From Allomesorhizobium sp043769475 (GTDB lineage Bacteria; Pseudomonadota; Alphaproteobacteria; Rhizobiales; Rhizobiaceae): 64,000 nt of DNA. The stretch spans positions 744,001 through 808,000 of the forward strand of contig NZ_CP171729.1 of NCBI RefSeq assembly GCF_043769475.1, in the 5' to 3' direction. Position numbers and translations under genes: made by a program. The notes under the pieces were generated by a model. It worked only from the letters and a program-made list of their open reading frames with translations, did not search any database and was not told the origin of the DNA. Of the stretch, positions 44,584 through 54,017 are shown one piece after another. Each line of letters opens with the position of its first letter. Within the stretch, counting starts at the first letter, position 1.

Positions 44584-44872
44584 AGCGCAGGGCACAGTCG
44601 GCCTTGAAGTTTCAGCGGAAATCGCGCCATGGACAGATCCGGCTGGTCCCGCGGGTCCGAATCGGGCATTTAGCACCGCTTGCAAGAACGTCGGGCCAGC
44701 ACGGCTGGCCGCTGAATCCACGGCAGGGAAATATATAGCGCTGTGGTGACGCGGCGTAATGTTGCTGCAACGAGTGAAATTCGGGTTTTGTCTAACCGGT
44801 TGCGGCACTACAACTGGCTGGTGAATATCTGGAATGACTAGAGCTGTCGCTAATATATACGAAAATTATGAA

Positions 44873-44901
44873 TTGACTTACTTCAGGATGTGTCCGATAA
44901 G
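44873..44901 (+). promoter_or_regulatory. Promoter of mucR in an AT-rich region
   Basis: TTGACT (44873-44878) and GATAAG (44896-44901) with exactly 17 bases between. The likely start lies near 44908, leaving a leader of about 98 bases. Upstream, 44850-44872 is unusually AT-rich (TAATATATAC... ATTATGAATT), which suits binding of MucR/Ros-type proteins; mucR autorepression is common. The rest of the 44584-45005 spacer shows no gene. Confidence 0.55.
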
Positions 44902-45005
44902 ACATGTCAGCGCAGATCGTGGGAATTTGCCCGCGCCAAGCAGCGCAAACTGCCCCGGTATCATAAAGGGGCGCGACAATCTAGCTTAGTTGGGGCCCGA
45001 ATAAT

Positions 45006-45434
45006 ATGGACACTGTGGAATCGCCTGCCCGAAATCATGAGATGCTGATCGAGCTCACCGCCGATGTTGTCGCTGCCTATGTGAGCAACAATCCGGTTCC
45101 GGTCGGCGAACTGCCCAATCTTATCGCTGACGTGCATTCGGCGCTCGGTCGCGTCGGCGGCGGCGCTGAGCAGCCGCCTGCGGACAAGCAGAAGCCGGCG
45201 GTCAATCCCAAGAGGTCCGTTCACGACGAGTACATCGTCTGTCTTGAAGACGGCAAGAAGTTCAAGTCGCTCAAACGGCATCTGATGACTCACTACGGCC
45301 TAACGCCCGACCAGTACCGGGAGAAGTGGTCGCTCGACGCCAGCTATCCGATGGTTGCCCCGAGCTACGCGGCAGCCCGCTCGCAGTTGGCCAAGAAGAT
45401 GGGTCTTGGACGCAAGCGCAAGGCGGCCAGATAA
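45006..45434 (+). CDS. mucR: MucR/Ros family transcriptional regulator lacking one zinc-ligand cysteine
   Basis: 142 residues. It aligns by eye with MucR/Ros: the N-terminal oligomerisation half (LTADVVAAYVSNN... LIADVHSAL) and the DNA-binding half (VHDEYIVCLEDGKKFKSLKR). In Ros the zinc ligands are Cys79, Cys82, His92 and His97. Here Cys79 and His92 are kept, position 82 is Asp and the last His is at 96. M. loti Ml proteins with the same CLEDG motif fold without zinc. MucR proteins are global silencers that bind AT-rich DNA, controlling exopolysaccharide, motility and symbiosis. A rho-independent terminator follows. Confidence 0.93.
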   Translation: MDTVESPARNHEMLIELTADVVAAYVSNNPVPVGELPNLIADVHSALGRVGGGAEQPPADKQKPAVNPKRSVHDEYIVCLEDGKKFKSLKRHLMTHYGLTPDQYREKWSLDASYPMVAPSYAAARSQLAKKMGLGRKRKAAR

Positions 45435-45789
45435 CCGGCTCTAGTCCGGCAGAGATCTTGCGACGGCGCCTTTGGGCGCCGTTTTGCTTTCCGGCCGTTG
45501 CCCGGCGCGGCGCAGCCTCTGTGCCTCGCAGCCGATCCAGCCCCTGCTTCAACGCTATGTGCCGGTTGAGGTCGTAGCTCCAGTGGCGGCGGAGCCCCTT
45601 GAGGCGCTCGCGCTCGATCGCCCTTTCGAGACGGGCGGCAAGCCTTAGTTTTTCGGCTGGCCCGGCGCTGAGCGCCTCCGACAGATCGATGCCGCAGGCA
45701 AGGTGGAGCGCGGCGATCTGCCGGGCATGCGCCGTTTCCAGCGATTTCCGTGTCTTGAAGTCTTCGGTTTCCTGGCGAAAGCCGTGCAT
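45271..45789 (-). CDS. Hypothetical protein, N-terminal half plausible, overlaps mucR
   Basis: A 172-codon frame starting MHGFRQETEDFKTRK. The first about 90 residues look like a real Arg/Leu-rich helical protein (AALHLACGIDLSEALSAGPA; LKGLRRHWSYDLNRHIALKQ), while the last about 55 codons run antisense through the mucR terminator and the 3' end of mucR and have low-complexity composition. The gene may truly end earlier with a lost stop, or the tail may simply be tolerated. I do not recognise a domain. Confidence 0.45.
   Translation of the reverse strand: MHGFRQETEDFKTRKSLETAHARQIAALHLACGIDLSEALSAGPAEKLRLAARLERAIERERLKGLRRHWSYDLNRHIALKQGLDRLRGTEAAPRRATAGKQNGAQRRRRKISAGLEPVIWPPCACVQDPSSWPTASGLPRSSGQPSDSWRRATTSPGTGRALGRSESSDAV
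45464..45487 (+). terminator. Rho-independent terminator after mucR
   Basis: ACGGCGCC (45464-45471) pairs with GGCGCCGT (45476-45483) around a 4-base loop, followed by TTT-G-C. It starts 29 bases after the mucR stop. Confidence 0.8.
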
Positions 45790-45930
45790 GGCGAGTGTTT
45801 CCCGTTGGCGTCTATGCGTTCAGGCTAGGCGCGCCGCCGGGGGTGGGGACAAAATAAGCGCCTCTGTCGCAGCACGGAACGAAAAATCGCTGTCATTCCA
45901 AAGGCTTGGCATTTTCAGTGCGGAATATTA

Positions 45931-45969
45931 GTTCCCTGTTTGTTCACAGGGTGCTCGTCAGTCGATATA
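45931..45969 (+). promoter_or_regulatory. Possible LexA (SOS) box and promoter upstream of the DnaA-domain gene
   Basis: GTTC-N7-GTTC occurs exactly at 45931-45945, the alphaproteobacterial LexA box. It overlaps a weak -35 (TTGTTC, 45940-45945) that lies 18 bases from GATATA (45964-45969). The exact 8-base pattern is expected about once or twice by chance in 64 kb, so the placement in the promoter is the only extra support. Confidence 0.4.
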
Positions 45970-46005
45970 AGAACTTATTCCTATCATGCGGGGAGGATAA
46001 GTTCA

Positions 46006-46428
46006 GTGCAATTGACATCGGCGACGGTCAGGAAAGCGATCATCCAGGAGGAGCGGCGGCCAGGGCGCGTTCCGGTCCGGTCTGCCGAGCCCATCAGAGG
46101 CTCCCGTGGCGAGCGCGCCGTCGAACTGTGCGAGGCCATGATCGACATCACGGCGGCACTGTTCAATGTGCCGGGGAAGGAACTCCGTCGGGGCGGTCGC
46201 ACCGAGATGGGCGTGTCGCGCGTTCGCCAGATCGCGATGTATGTCAGCCACGTGGTTCTGCGGCTCAGCATGAACGAGGTCGGCTTTGGCTTTGGGCGCG
46301 ACCGCACAACGGTGCTTCATGCCTGCCATCTGGTCGAGGACCTGCGCGACGACGAGGATTTCGACAGGCTCGTCGCCAAAACCGAGCGGGTGGCGTTTGC
46401 CGCATTTCGCACGCGGCTGGGGCTCTGA
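46006..46428 (+). CDS. DnaA domain-IV-like helix-turn-helix protein
   Basis: 140 residues from GTG 46006, preceded by GGGAGGA eight bases ahead. The C-terminal half (about 75-130) reads like the DnaA DNA-binding domain: VRQIAMYVSHVVLRLSMNE, then GFGFGRDRTTVLHACHLVED, which matches the RDHTTVxHA signature of DnaA except for Arg in place of His. No AAA+ domain is present, so it is not the replication initiator. It may bind DnaA-box-like DNA. It is two bases from the next gene and almost surely co-expressed with it. Confidence 0.82.
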   Translation: MQLTSATVRKAIIQEERRPGRVPVRSAEPIRGSRGERAVELCEAMIDITAALFNVPGKELRRGGRTEMGVSRVRQIAMYVSHVVLRLSMNEVGFGFGRDRTTVLHACHLVEDLRDDEDFDRLVAKTERVAFAAFRTRLGL

Positions 46429-46429
46429 A

Positions 46430-47221
46430 ATGGCCGATAGGGCAAGGCAACGGATATTGGCATTTCTGTCGAGCGGCCCGGCGGTGGCGCGGGATGCGGC
46501 CAATGCCGGCAAGGTGCTGCTGGACGCCGGCGAGCGCGGGACGATCGCGGTCGACGCGGCTGTGCTGGCGGCGATGGCCAAGGAAGGCGTTCTGGTCCGG
46601 AAGGGCGCCCGTCTTTCGGTCGCGCCGGAGGACACAAGGACTGCAGACCGAGGCAGGACGGACCGGAACCGCTTCCAGGACCAGCATCGCGATCTGGAGA
46701 TGAGGCAGGTCGACGCCGGCGGCGAGCCGGGGCTGGCGATGGTGAACCTCTCGGAATCGCCGCTCGGGCAATTGATGCGCCGGCGCGGGCCGGACGGCAG
46801 GCCATTTCTGAGCGCGACCGAATTCGGCGCCGGAGAGCGCCTGCGCGCCGACTACACGCGGGGCAGGATCATGCCGAGGCTCGGCGCGAACTGGGAGGCG
46901 AGCGTGGCCTCCGGTGCTCGCGGCCAAGGCGGCGGACTGGCCGACCTGACCGACGCAGCACTTGCGGCGCGCCAGCGCGTAGACGCGGCGATTGCCGCGG
47001 TCGGCCCGGAGCTTTCCGGCGTATTGATCGACGTGTGCTGTTTTCTGAAGGGCCTGGAACTGGTGGAGCGCGAGCGCGGCTGGCCGGTGCGCTCGGCCAA
47101 GATCATCTTGAAGACCGCGCTCGGCGTACTGAGCCGGCACTACAGCCCGCCTGCCTCCAGATACTCAAGGCAGACGCTTCATTGGGGAAGCGAAGGCTAC
47201 CGGCCGAAGATGTCGCTTTAG
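46430..47221 (+). CDS. DUF6456 domain protein
   Basis: 263 residues from ATG 46430, one base after the stop of the previous gene. The C-terminal domain (about 125-245) fits DUF6456, with SPLGQLMRRRGPDGRPFLSA, AGERLRADYTRG and the helical end CCFLKGLELVERERGWPVRS. The family is common in Rhizobiales next to the DnaA-like HTH gene and sometimes resembles a phage-type recombination or replication accessory. The biochemical role is unknown. The N-terminal 100 residues are Ala/Arg-rich and less conserved. Confidence 0.82.
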   Translation: MADRARQRILAFLSSGPAVARDAANAGKVLLDAGERGTIAVDAAVLAAMAKEGVLVRKGARLSVAPEDTRTADRGRTDRNRFQDQHRDLEMRQVDAGGEPGLAMVNLSESPLGQLMRRRGPDGRPFLSATEFGAGERLRADYTRGRIMPRLGANWEASVASGARGQGGGLADLTDAALAARQRVDAAIAAVGPELSGVLIDVCCFLKGLELVERERGWPVRSAKIILKTALGVLSRHYSPPASRYSRQTLHWGSEGYRPKMSL

Positions 47222-47232
47222 GGTGATATTCG

Positions 47233-47254
47233 GGTGATGCCGGCCTGCAAATGG
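47233..47254 (+). repeat. Dispersed repeat, 22-base copy
   Basis: The 22 bases starting GGTGATGCCGGCCTGCAAAT are identical to 53838-53859. Both copies lie just after gene ends (here 11 bases after the DUF6456 stop). The rest of 47255-47393 shows no gene. Confidence 0.7.
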
Positions 47255-47393
47255 TGCCAATGCCTAAATCCTCCAAAACCCCCGTTGACGAATATTTGGG
47301 AAATCGGCACTCTGATGTTGCTGCATGTAGGGCGCATCGGCGGACGGCCGAAGGGGCAATGCCCACCTACGCAACGTCAATCGTAGTGCGCCC

Positions 47394-48041
47394 ATGCCGA
47401 ACCTCGAAAACCTCCGAAAGCAGGCCAAGCTCATCTTGCGCTGGCATCGTGACCGCTATTACCCGGTCGCGGCGCAGATCAGATCGGAATTGCCTCGCTA
47501 TGGCCGGATGACCGATTCCGAAATTCTCGCGCAGAGCTTCAAATTGAGCGATGCACAGGAACTGGTCGCAAGGCAGCAGGGGTTCGAGAGCTGGCAAGCG
47601 CTCAAGACAGGATTGGAAACCATGTCGGACCATGCAGAAACCATTGTCGCCAAGGCTGTCATCGTCGACGCCGAACCACAACTATTCGTCGCCGATATCA
47701 AAGCTTCGTGCGCGTTCTTCACCAGCAAGCTCGGTTTCGCCACCGTATTTATGTATGGTGAGCCACCGTTCTATGCGCAAATCAAGCGCGATGGCGCACG
47801 TCTCAACCTGCGATGCGTCGCAGGGCCGGTGATCGAGGCCGACTTGCGCATCCGCGAGCAACTGCTTTCCGCCTCGTTTCCCGTCGCGACGGCGGACGAA
47901 ATCAAGAAACTCTTCCTCGAATTTCAAGCTTCGGGCGTTACCTTTTTTCAGCCGCTCAAAAGCGAGCCGTGGGGCGCGAGAGATTTCATCATTACCGATC
48001 CTGACGGCAATCTGCTGCTTTTTGCAGGCCCAAGCGGCTAG
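47394..48041 (+). CDS. VOC-family (bleomycin-resistance/glyoxalase fold) protein with N-terminal extension
   Basis: 215 residues. Residues about 1-72 (LRKQAKLILRWHRDRYYPVA... ARQQGFESWQALKTG) form a helical module seen fused to VOC or ankyrin proteins in rhizobia. Residues about 85-215 are a vicinal-oxygen-chelate domain with paired beta-alpha-beta-beta-beta units (LFVADIKASCAFFTSKLGFA; FIITDPDGNLLLFAGPS). VOC proteins include antibiotic-binding proteins and metal-dependent enzymes; which applies here is unknown. No operon partner is apparent. Confidence 0.82.
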   Translation: MPNLENLRKQAKLILRWHRDRYYPVAAQIRSELPRYGRMTDSEILAQSFKLSDAQELVARQQGFESWQALKTGLETMSDHAETIVAKAVIVDAEPQLFVADIKASCAFFTSKLGFATVFMYGEPPFYAQIKRDGARLNLRCVAGPVIEADLRIREQLLSASFPVATADEIKKLFLEFQASGVTFFQPLKSEPWGARDFIITDPDGNLLLFAGPSG

Positions 48042-48083
48042 GCGAAATATCCGCCTGCCGAATTTCAACACACCCGGGAAAAA

Positions 48084-48512
48084 TCAGGCCGATTCGGCGA
48101 GGGCGGCCTGGGCGTCGCCCTTCATGCGCTTGACCATCGAGCGCAGACCGTTGGCGCGCTGCGGCGTCAGGTGCTCGTCGAGGCCGAGCGAGCGCATGAG
48201 CGCCTCGGCGTCGGTCGCCATGATTTCGCTGGCGCGCCTGCCGGAAAACAGCGCCAGCATGATCGCGACGAGGCCGCGGACGATATGAGCGTCGGAATCA
48301 CCCTGGAAGATGACCACGGGATCCGGGCCGGAGCCCTTGTGCGTCACCAGCCAGACCTGGCTGACGCAACCCTGCACCTTGTGGGCAGAGTCGCGCGCCT
48401 CGTCGGGGAAGGGCGGCAGCGCCTCGCCGAGTTCGATGATGTAGCGATAACGCTCCTCCCATTCGTCAAGGAAGGAGAAGTCGTCGCGTATGGTTTCGAT
48501 CGTGGTCGTCAT
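48084..48512 (-). CDS. sufE: SufE-family sulfur acceptor
   Basis: 142 residues. It accepts the persulfide from a SufS-type cysteine desulfurase during Fe-S cluster assembly. The acceptor Cys49 lies in HKVQGCVSQVWLV, and the C-terminal LTPQRANGLRSMVKRMK helix is typical. N-terminus IRDDFSFLDEWEERYRYIIE fits the family closely. No suf operon genes are next to it, as in many rhizobia where sufE is separate. Confidence 0.95.
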   Translation of the reverse strand: MTTTIETIRDDFSFLDEWEERYRYIIELGEALPPFPDEARDSAHKVQGCVSQVWLVTHKGSGPDPVVIFQGDSDAHIVRGLVAIMLALFSGRRASEIMATDAEALMRSLGLDEHLTPQRANGLRSMVKRMKGDAQAALAESA

Positions 48513-48638
48513 TTGCCGTCGATATAGTGATTGGGCGCGGCCACGTCACGCAAAAAGACAAAGGAGACTCGGGCGTAGGCAGCGCAAGACGACGAAAATC
48601 CAGATGCGATCTATCCGCAAGATAAGGGGTTTGGCGGC

Positions 48639-48974
48639 TCAATCCGAGGCCGCAACGTCTGCCTTGGGCATCGGAATGCCGCCGGTCGTCGTGGCGGTGT
48701 CGGGTTCGCTGAAATTCTCGTCGAGCATTTCGAAGGCGATGCGGGCAGCCTCGCGCGCTCTGACGCCGACTGTATGCATGGCCGACTTTCCGGTCTCGCA
48801 CACGTCGGGCTTGCGCTCGCAGATGCCGGTTACATCGCCGACGGCCTCGCGCGCGGCGAGAAATGCCTGAACGGGGCTGACGTTGGTGACGCCGTCCGCC
48901 GTGCCGCCCGGGTCCAGCGGGAGGACGAGCAATACCAGCGAAAACCAGAATGCCATCCGAACCAGAAAACCCAT
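48639..48974 (-). CDS. DUF5330-like small membrane or secreted protein
   Basis: 111 residues. One hydrophobic N-terminal segment (about 3-21, VRMAFWFSLVLLVLPL) acts as a signal or anchor. The rest (SPVQAFLAAREAVGDVTGIC... TVGVRAREAARIAFEMLDEN) matches the rhizobial DUF5330 pattern, with two Cys around ICERKPDVCE. The function is unknown. Confidence 0.75.
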   Translation of the reverse strand: MGFLVRMAFWFSLVLLVLPLDPGGTADGVTNVSPVQAFLAAREAVGDVTGICERKPDVCETGKSAMHTVGVRAREAARIAFEMLDENFSEPDTATTTGGIPMPKADVAASD

Positions 48975-49150
48975 TTGACTGCCCTCATCTGCAGGGCCGC
49001 CTTAGCCGGCGGCCTCTTTCCTTATGCCATCATGATGACACGCGCATGCAAACCGGCGCTTGCGCCTTCAGTCGGCATTTTTGGAAAATTTCATTCAAAT
49101 TTTAAGCGTCAGCCGTCACCGACAATTCGATTTGGACCTTAACGGAGCAG

Positions 49151-49169
49151 TTAAGGTTCGGTTAACCAT
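49151..49169. promoter_or_regulatory. CtrA-like binding site
   Basis: TTAA-N7-TTAAC at 49151-49166, extended to TTAACCAT (49162-49169), matches the alphaproteobacterial CtrA consensus. It sits in the long spacer 48975-49415 about 250 bases before the histidine kinase gene. It also lies within the palindrome GGTTCG...CGAACC. No gene is seen in the rest of this spacer. Confidence 0.5.
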
Positions 49170-49415
49170 CGAACCAGCTGATCTTGTTGAAGTTTTCCGC
49201 CAGGCAAGCTCGTTTTTTCCGGCGCGGGCCGCGTTCCGTTTCGCCCTGCAAGGCTAAACCCTCTGTTTACCATGGAAGCAATTCGCCCTGTGTTTATGCG
49301 CCGACGATCCAATATTTCGGTTTGAGCAGGGGTGGTCCGGCGATGCGCTTATCCATTCCTTAAACGCTCAATGCGAGTTTCGAACTCAACCAGAACCGGC
49401 CGGTGAACCCGGCTA

Positions 49416-51183
<1,768 letters not shown>

Positions 51184-51209
<26 letters not shown>

Positions 51210-51945
51210 ACGAAGCCGCGGCCGGGGCTACGCCCTCAACAGCGGCATCGCTGCCCTGGGCGGGCTGATCTCCCGCAACCCGGTGTTCGTGGGCGGCTCG
51301 ACGGCCTTCCTGGTGACGCTGCTCTATGTCTCGGCGAATGCACTATGGTATCAGCCGCACCCGCATCCCGGCGCATTTTTCGCCACGCGCGATTTCGACC
51401 CTGCCGACTGGCCGCGCGATGACACGGACCAGGGGACGACGATCCATCTCGTGCGTCCGGACGAGGCCGCGGCCCGCCCGAAGGGCGATCCGCAGGTCGA
51501 GCAGGTGCAGGCGATCCTGAAGGAGCTCGGCTTTTATGATGGCACGGTCGACGGCATAGCCGGCCCGAACACCGGCAAGGCGATCGAAGATTACCGGCGC
51601 AAGATGGGCCTTGAGGTTTCAGGCAACGTTGACGCGGAGCTTCTCGAACTGCTCGGCGCCCCATCGACGACAGCAGGCATTGCACCGACACCAGCGCCGC
51701 GCGAAAGCGCCGTGCCCAAGCCCGCGCCTCGCGAGGAAGTCGCGACGGCGCCCAAGGACATGGTCATCAGGATCCAGGCCGGCCTGAAAGCCTTCGGCAA
51801 TGACGAGATGGAGATTGACGGGGTGATCGGCGCGCGCACCAAGGCGGCGATCCGGGAATTCCAGTCCCTGTTCGGATTGCCGGAAACCGGCGAGCCGGAC
51901 CATGCGGTTTATGGGAAGATGAAGGAAATCGGGCTGACGAATTGA
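51184..51945 (+). CDS. Peptidoglycan-binding protein with two PG_binding_1 domains, membrane-anchored
   Basis: 253 residues. A single membrane helix lies about 34-53 (VFVGGSTAFLVTLLYVSANA), N-terminus inside. Two peptidoglycan-binding domain-1 repeats follow: about 100-155 (VEQVQAILKELGFYDGTVDG) and about 190-250 (RIQAGLKAFGNDEMEIDGVI). It overlaps the kinase gene's 3' end in another frame, so they are likely co-transcribed. The pair, with DUF1491 beyond the IS110 element, probably formed one neighbourhood. Confidence 0.88.
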
Positions 51946-52029
51946 GGGTGGGCATTGCCGCCGGTCACCGTGCCTTCAAGACTTGTTCCCCTTGCTGAAC
52001 CGGCTCTGATGTCCTCTCTGTTGAGGTAT

Positions 52030-52199
52030 GGATTCCCGACACTCTCCGCTCGTTCCTCGCTCACGAGGTCGGGAATGACAAGCTTCATGGGGTGTTTTTG
52101 CAACTCGCCGGGGTTGGAGACTAAACGGAGAGCCACCAAAGCAATCCGTCATTCCCGACCTCTTGAGCGAGCGCAGCGAGCGGAGAGTGTCGGGAATCC
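52030..52199. repeat. Large imperfect inverted repeat (about 50-base arms)
   Basis: The stretch 52030-52079, beginning GGATTCCCGACACTCTCCGC, is the approximate reverse complement of 52148-52199. The two arms are separated by 68 bases. Each arm itself contains a small inverted pair (ATTCCCGAC...GTCGGGAAT). The block lies between the peptidoglycan-binding gene and the IS110 element and looks like a nested intergenic palindromic repeat. The 52200-52376 part is described with the IS110 element. Confidence 0.75.
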
Positions 52200-52202
52200 T
52201 GT

Positions 52203-53390
52203 GTGTTTGTTTTGGCGTATGGTGAGCGCGGGAAGGAGGCCGTGGGAATCCTGGTCGTCGGGTTTTGCCCGACAGGCCGCGGCATGGCTCGGCTCCCCTC
52301 CCGCTTCGAAACCATCAACCTGAACAGTTGCACGAGGCTGCTGCACAGACCTCGCACCACAGGAAGAGGCACGGTGATGATACAGCATAACTACATCGGT
52401 TGCGACATCTGCAAGGACATGCTCGACGTGTTCGATCCGTCCAGCCGCAGCTTCCGGCGGCTCGCCAACCGGGCCGGGCCGATCGAGGCTTTCGCGGCCG
52501 GACTTGCGCCGGGGCGCGATTTCGTCGTCTTCGAGGCGACCGGCGTCCACGACCGGCTGTTGCGCCACGCCCTGGCCGAGGCCGGCATCGCCAGCACCAG
52601 GCGCAACCCCGTCCAGACCCGCCGCTTCGCCGAGGCCGGCGGGCTTCTGGCTAAGACCGACAAGCTCGACGCCCGCATGCTGTCCGACTACGGCCGCCGC
52701 TTCACCCCGGCGCCCGACCAGCCGCCGTGCCGCCAGCGCGAGCGCATCGCCGCCTTGGCGCGCCGCCGCGACCAGCTCGTCGAGGCCCGCGCCCGCGAGG
52801 CCAGGCATCTCGGCGAAGCCTTCGATCCCGACGTCATCGCCGACATCGAGGCGGCCGTCGCCTGCCTCGCCAAGCGCATCGCGACCATCGAGGCGGTCAT
52901 CGCAAGCGCCATCGCCGAAGCCGACGCCGCCACCGCCGCCACGTTCGCCATCCTGCGCTCGGCCCCCGGCGTCGGACCCGTCACCGCGCTCACCCTCATC
53001 GCCCATTTGCCCGAGCTCGGAGGCCGTTCGCCCAAAACCATCGCCAGCCTGGCCGGGCTGGCGCCGCGCAACAACGATTCGGGAACGCGGCGCGGCCGGC
53101 GCCCCATCCGCGGCGGCCGGCCGCGCGTGCGCAAGGCGCTCTATATGGCGGCGCTCGGCGCCATCCGCGCTGCGCCGCGCTTCAAGGCCTTCTACAGCGC
53201 CATCGCCGCCCGCTCCGGCTCCAGGAAACTCGCCGTCATCGCCGCAGCCAGAAAGCTCCTCACCATCCTCAACGCCATGCAACGCGACCAGAAAGCATAT
53301 GCCTGAAACACAGTTGCCATGCCTCGGCGTTTCCATGATCGGCTACGGAAGGGGTCCCAGGGTCTTCTGCTTTTGCCCGTCATCCGGATG
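52203..53390 (+). mobile_element. IS110-family insertion sequence (ends not defined)
   Basis: The transposase gene at 52377-53306 is flanked by about 175 bases of non-coding DNA on the left and at least 80 on the right. IS110 elements generally lack terminal inverted repeats, so exact ends cannot be set by eye. The left non-coding part includes a hairpin GTCGGG/CCCGAC (52257-52262 with 52268-52273). In this family one non-coding end can encode a bridge RNA. The right flank runs into a RIME-like repeat. Confidence 0.6.
52377..53306 (+). CDS. IS110-family transposase (DEDD recombinase)
   Basis: 309 residues from ATG 52377. N-terminal RuvC-like DEDD domain: Asp in NYIGCDICKDMLDVF, Glu in VVFEATGVHDRLL, Asp pair in KTDKLDARML. 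The C-terminal Tnp_20 domain has SAPGVGPVTALTLIAHLPEL, holding the family's serine, and NDSGTRRGRRPIRGGR. It looks intact. The element separates the peptidoglycan-binding gene from DUF1491. Confidence 0.92.
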   Translation: MIQHNYIGCDICKDMLDVFDPSSRSFRRLANRAGPIEAFAAGLAPGRDFVVFEATGVHDRLLRHALAEAGIASTRRNPVQTRRFAEAGGLLAKTDKLDARMLSDYGRRFTPAPDQPPCRQRERIAALARRRDQLVEARAREARHLGEAFDPDVIADIEAAVACLAKRIATIEAVIASAIAEADAATAATFAILRSAPGVGPVTALTLIAHLPELGGRSPKTIASLAGLAPRNNDSGTRRGRRPIRGGRPRVRKALYMAALGAIRAAPRFKAFYSAIAARSGSRKLAVIAAARKLLTILNAMQRDQKAYA

Positions 53391-53474
53391 AGCTTGGTCG
53401 CCACCCCTTTCCCGTTCCACCGGGGGAGAGTAAGGGTGAGGGATTGATCACCCGACGGAAAAGTTCCTGAAACG

Positions 53475-53822
53475 ATGCGCGTCACCACCGATCTGTTCGT
53501 ATCGGCGCTTATGCGCCGGATTTTCGCCGCGGGCGGGTTCGCGGCGGTGGTCAAGCGCGGCGCGACGGAGGCGGGCGCGGTGTTCATCGTTTCGCGCGAC
53601 CGGTTCGGCGAGGCCAGCCTTTTCGGCCCGGCGCCCCAGACGAGCTACGATCCGGGCAGGCCTGAAGAGCGCCGGTTCATGCGGCTGAACGAAGGGGAGG
53701 ACAGTGCGGCGGTGGACCGGCGGCTGGAGAAGGAAGTGCGCTTCGATCCGGATGTCTGGGTCGTGGAGATCGAAGCCGGCCAGACGCCCATCGAGGAATT
53801 GATCGCGGTGGTCACGGCGTAG
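53475..53822 (+). CDS. DUF1491 family protein
   Basis: 115 residues, matching DUF1491 (LFVSALMRRIFAAGGFAAVV, then VFIVSRDRFGEASLFGPAPQ, and DVWVVEIEAGQ). These small alpha-beta proteins are conserved in Alphaproteobacteria without a known role. The gene now stands alone after the IS110 element; a dispersed palindromic repeat starts at its stop codon. Confidence 0.88.
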   Translation: MRVTTDLFVSALMRRIFAAGGFAAVVKRGATEAGAVFIVSRDRFGEASLFGPAPQTSYDPGRPEERRFMRLNEGEDSAAVDRRLEKEVRFDPDVWVVEIEAGQTPIEELIAVVTA

Positions 53823-53992
53823 GTGCCTTGAGATTCAGGTGATGCCGGCCTGCAAATGGCGGCTTTCTGCGCTTCCGGTGCTCACGTACCCGAATGTACG
53901 CTCCGCTCCGGTTCTCGAAATCCACCATTTTGGTCGCTGCGCGCCCATCTTCGATTCCGGCGCGGCCTGACCTGAATCTCAACGCACCCTAG
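53820..53992. repeat. Palindromic dispersed repeat after DUF1491
   Basis: TAGGTGCCTTGAGATTCAGG (53820-53839) and the reverse complement of ACCTGAATCTCAACGCACC (53970-53988) match, enclosing a 130-base interior that includes a smaller stem around GTACCCGAATGTAC. The interior also has the 22-base unit shared with 47233-47254. Such elements occur in many copies in Mesorhizobium-like genomes. Confidence 0.7.
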
Positions 53993-53997
53993 TGGTC

Positions 53998-54017
53998 GAA
54001 ATCTGACGCTTGGTTCC
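53998..54017 (+). repeat. Same inverted-repeat motif as 34478, second bracket, left copy
   Basis: GAAATCTGACGCTTGGTTCC matches the 34478-34499 motif with one substitution over 20 bases and one base missing at its outer end. It faces inward, like the left copy of the first bracket. The matching right copy is 57219-57242. Confidence 0.75.

Noticed and set aside
45931..46428. Interpretation of the DnaA-like gene as the replication initiator and the region as an origin
   Set aside because: The protein lacks the AAA+ domain and no cluster of DnaA boxes is evident.
52030..52199. CRISPR array
   Set aside because: The repeat units are inverted rather than direct, with no regular spacers and no cas genes in the window.
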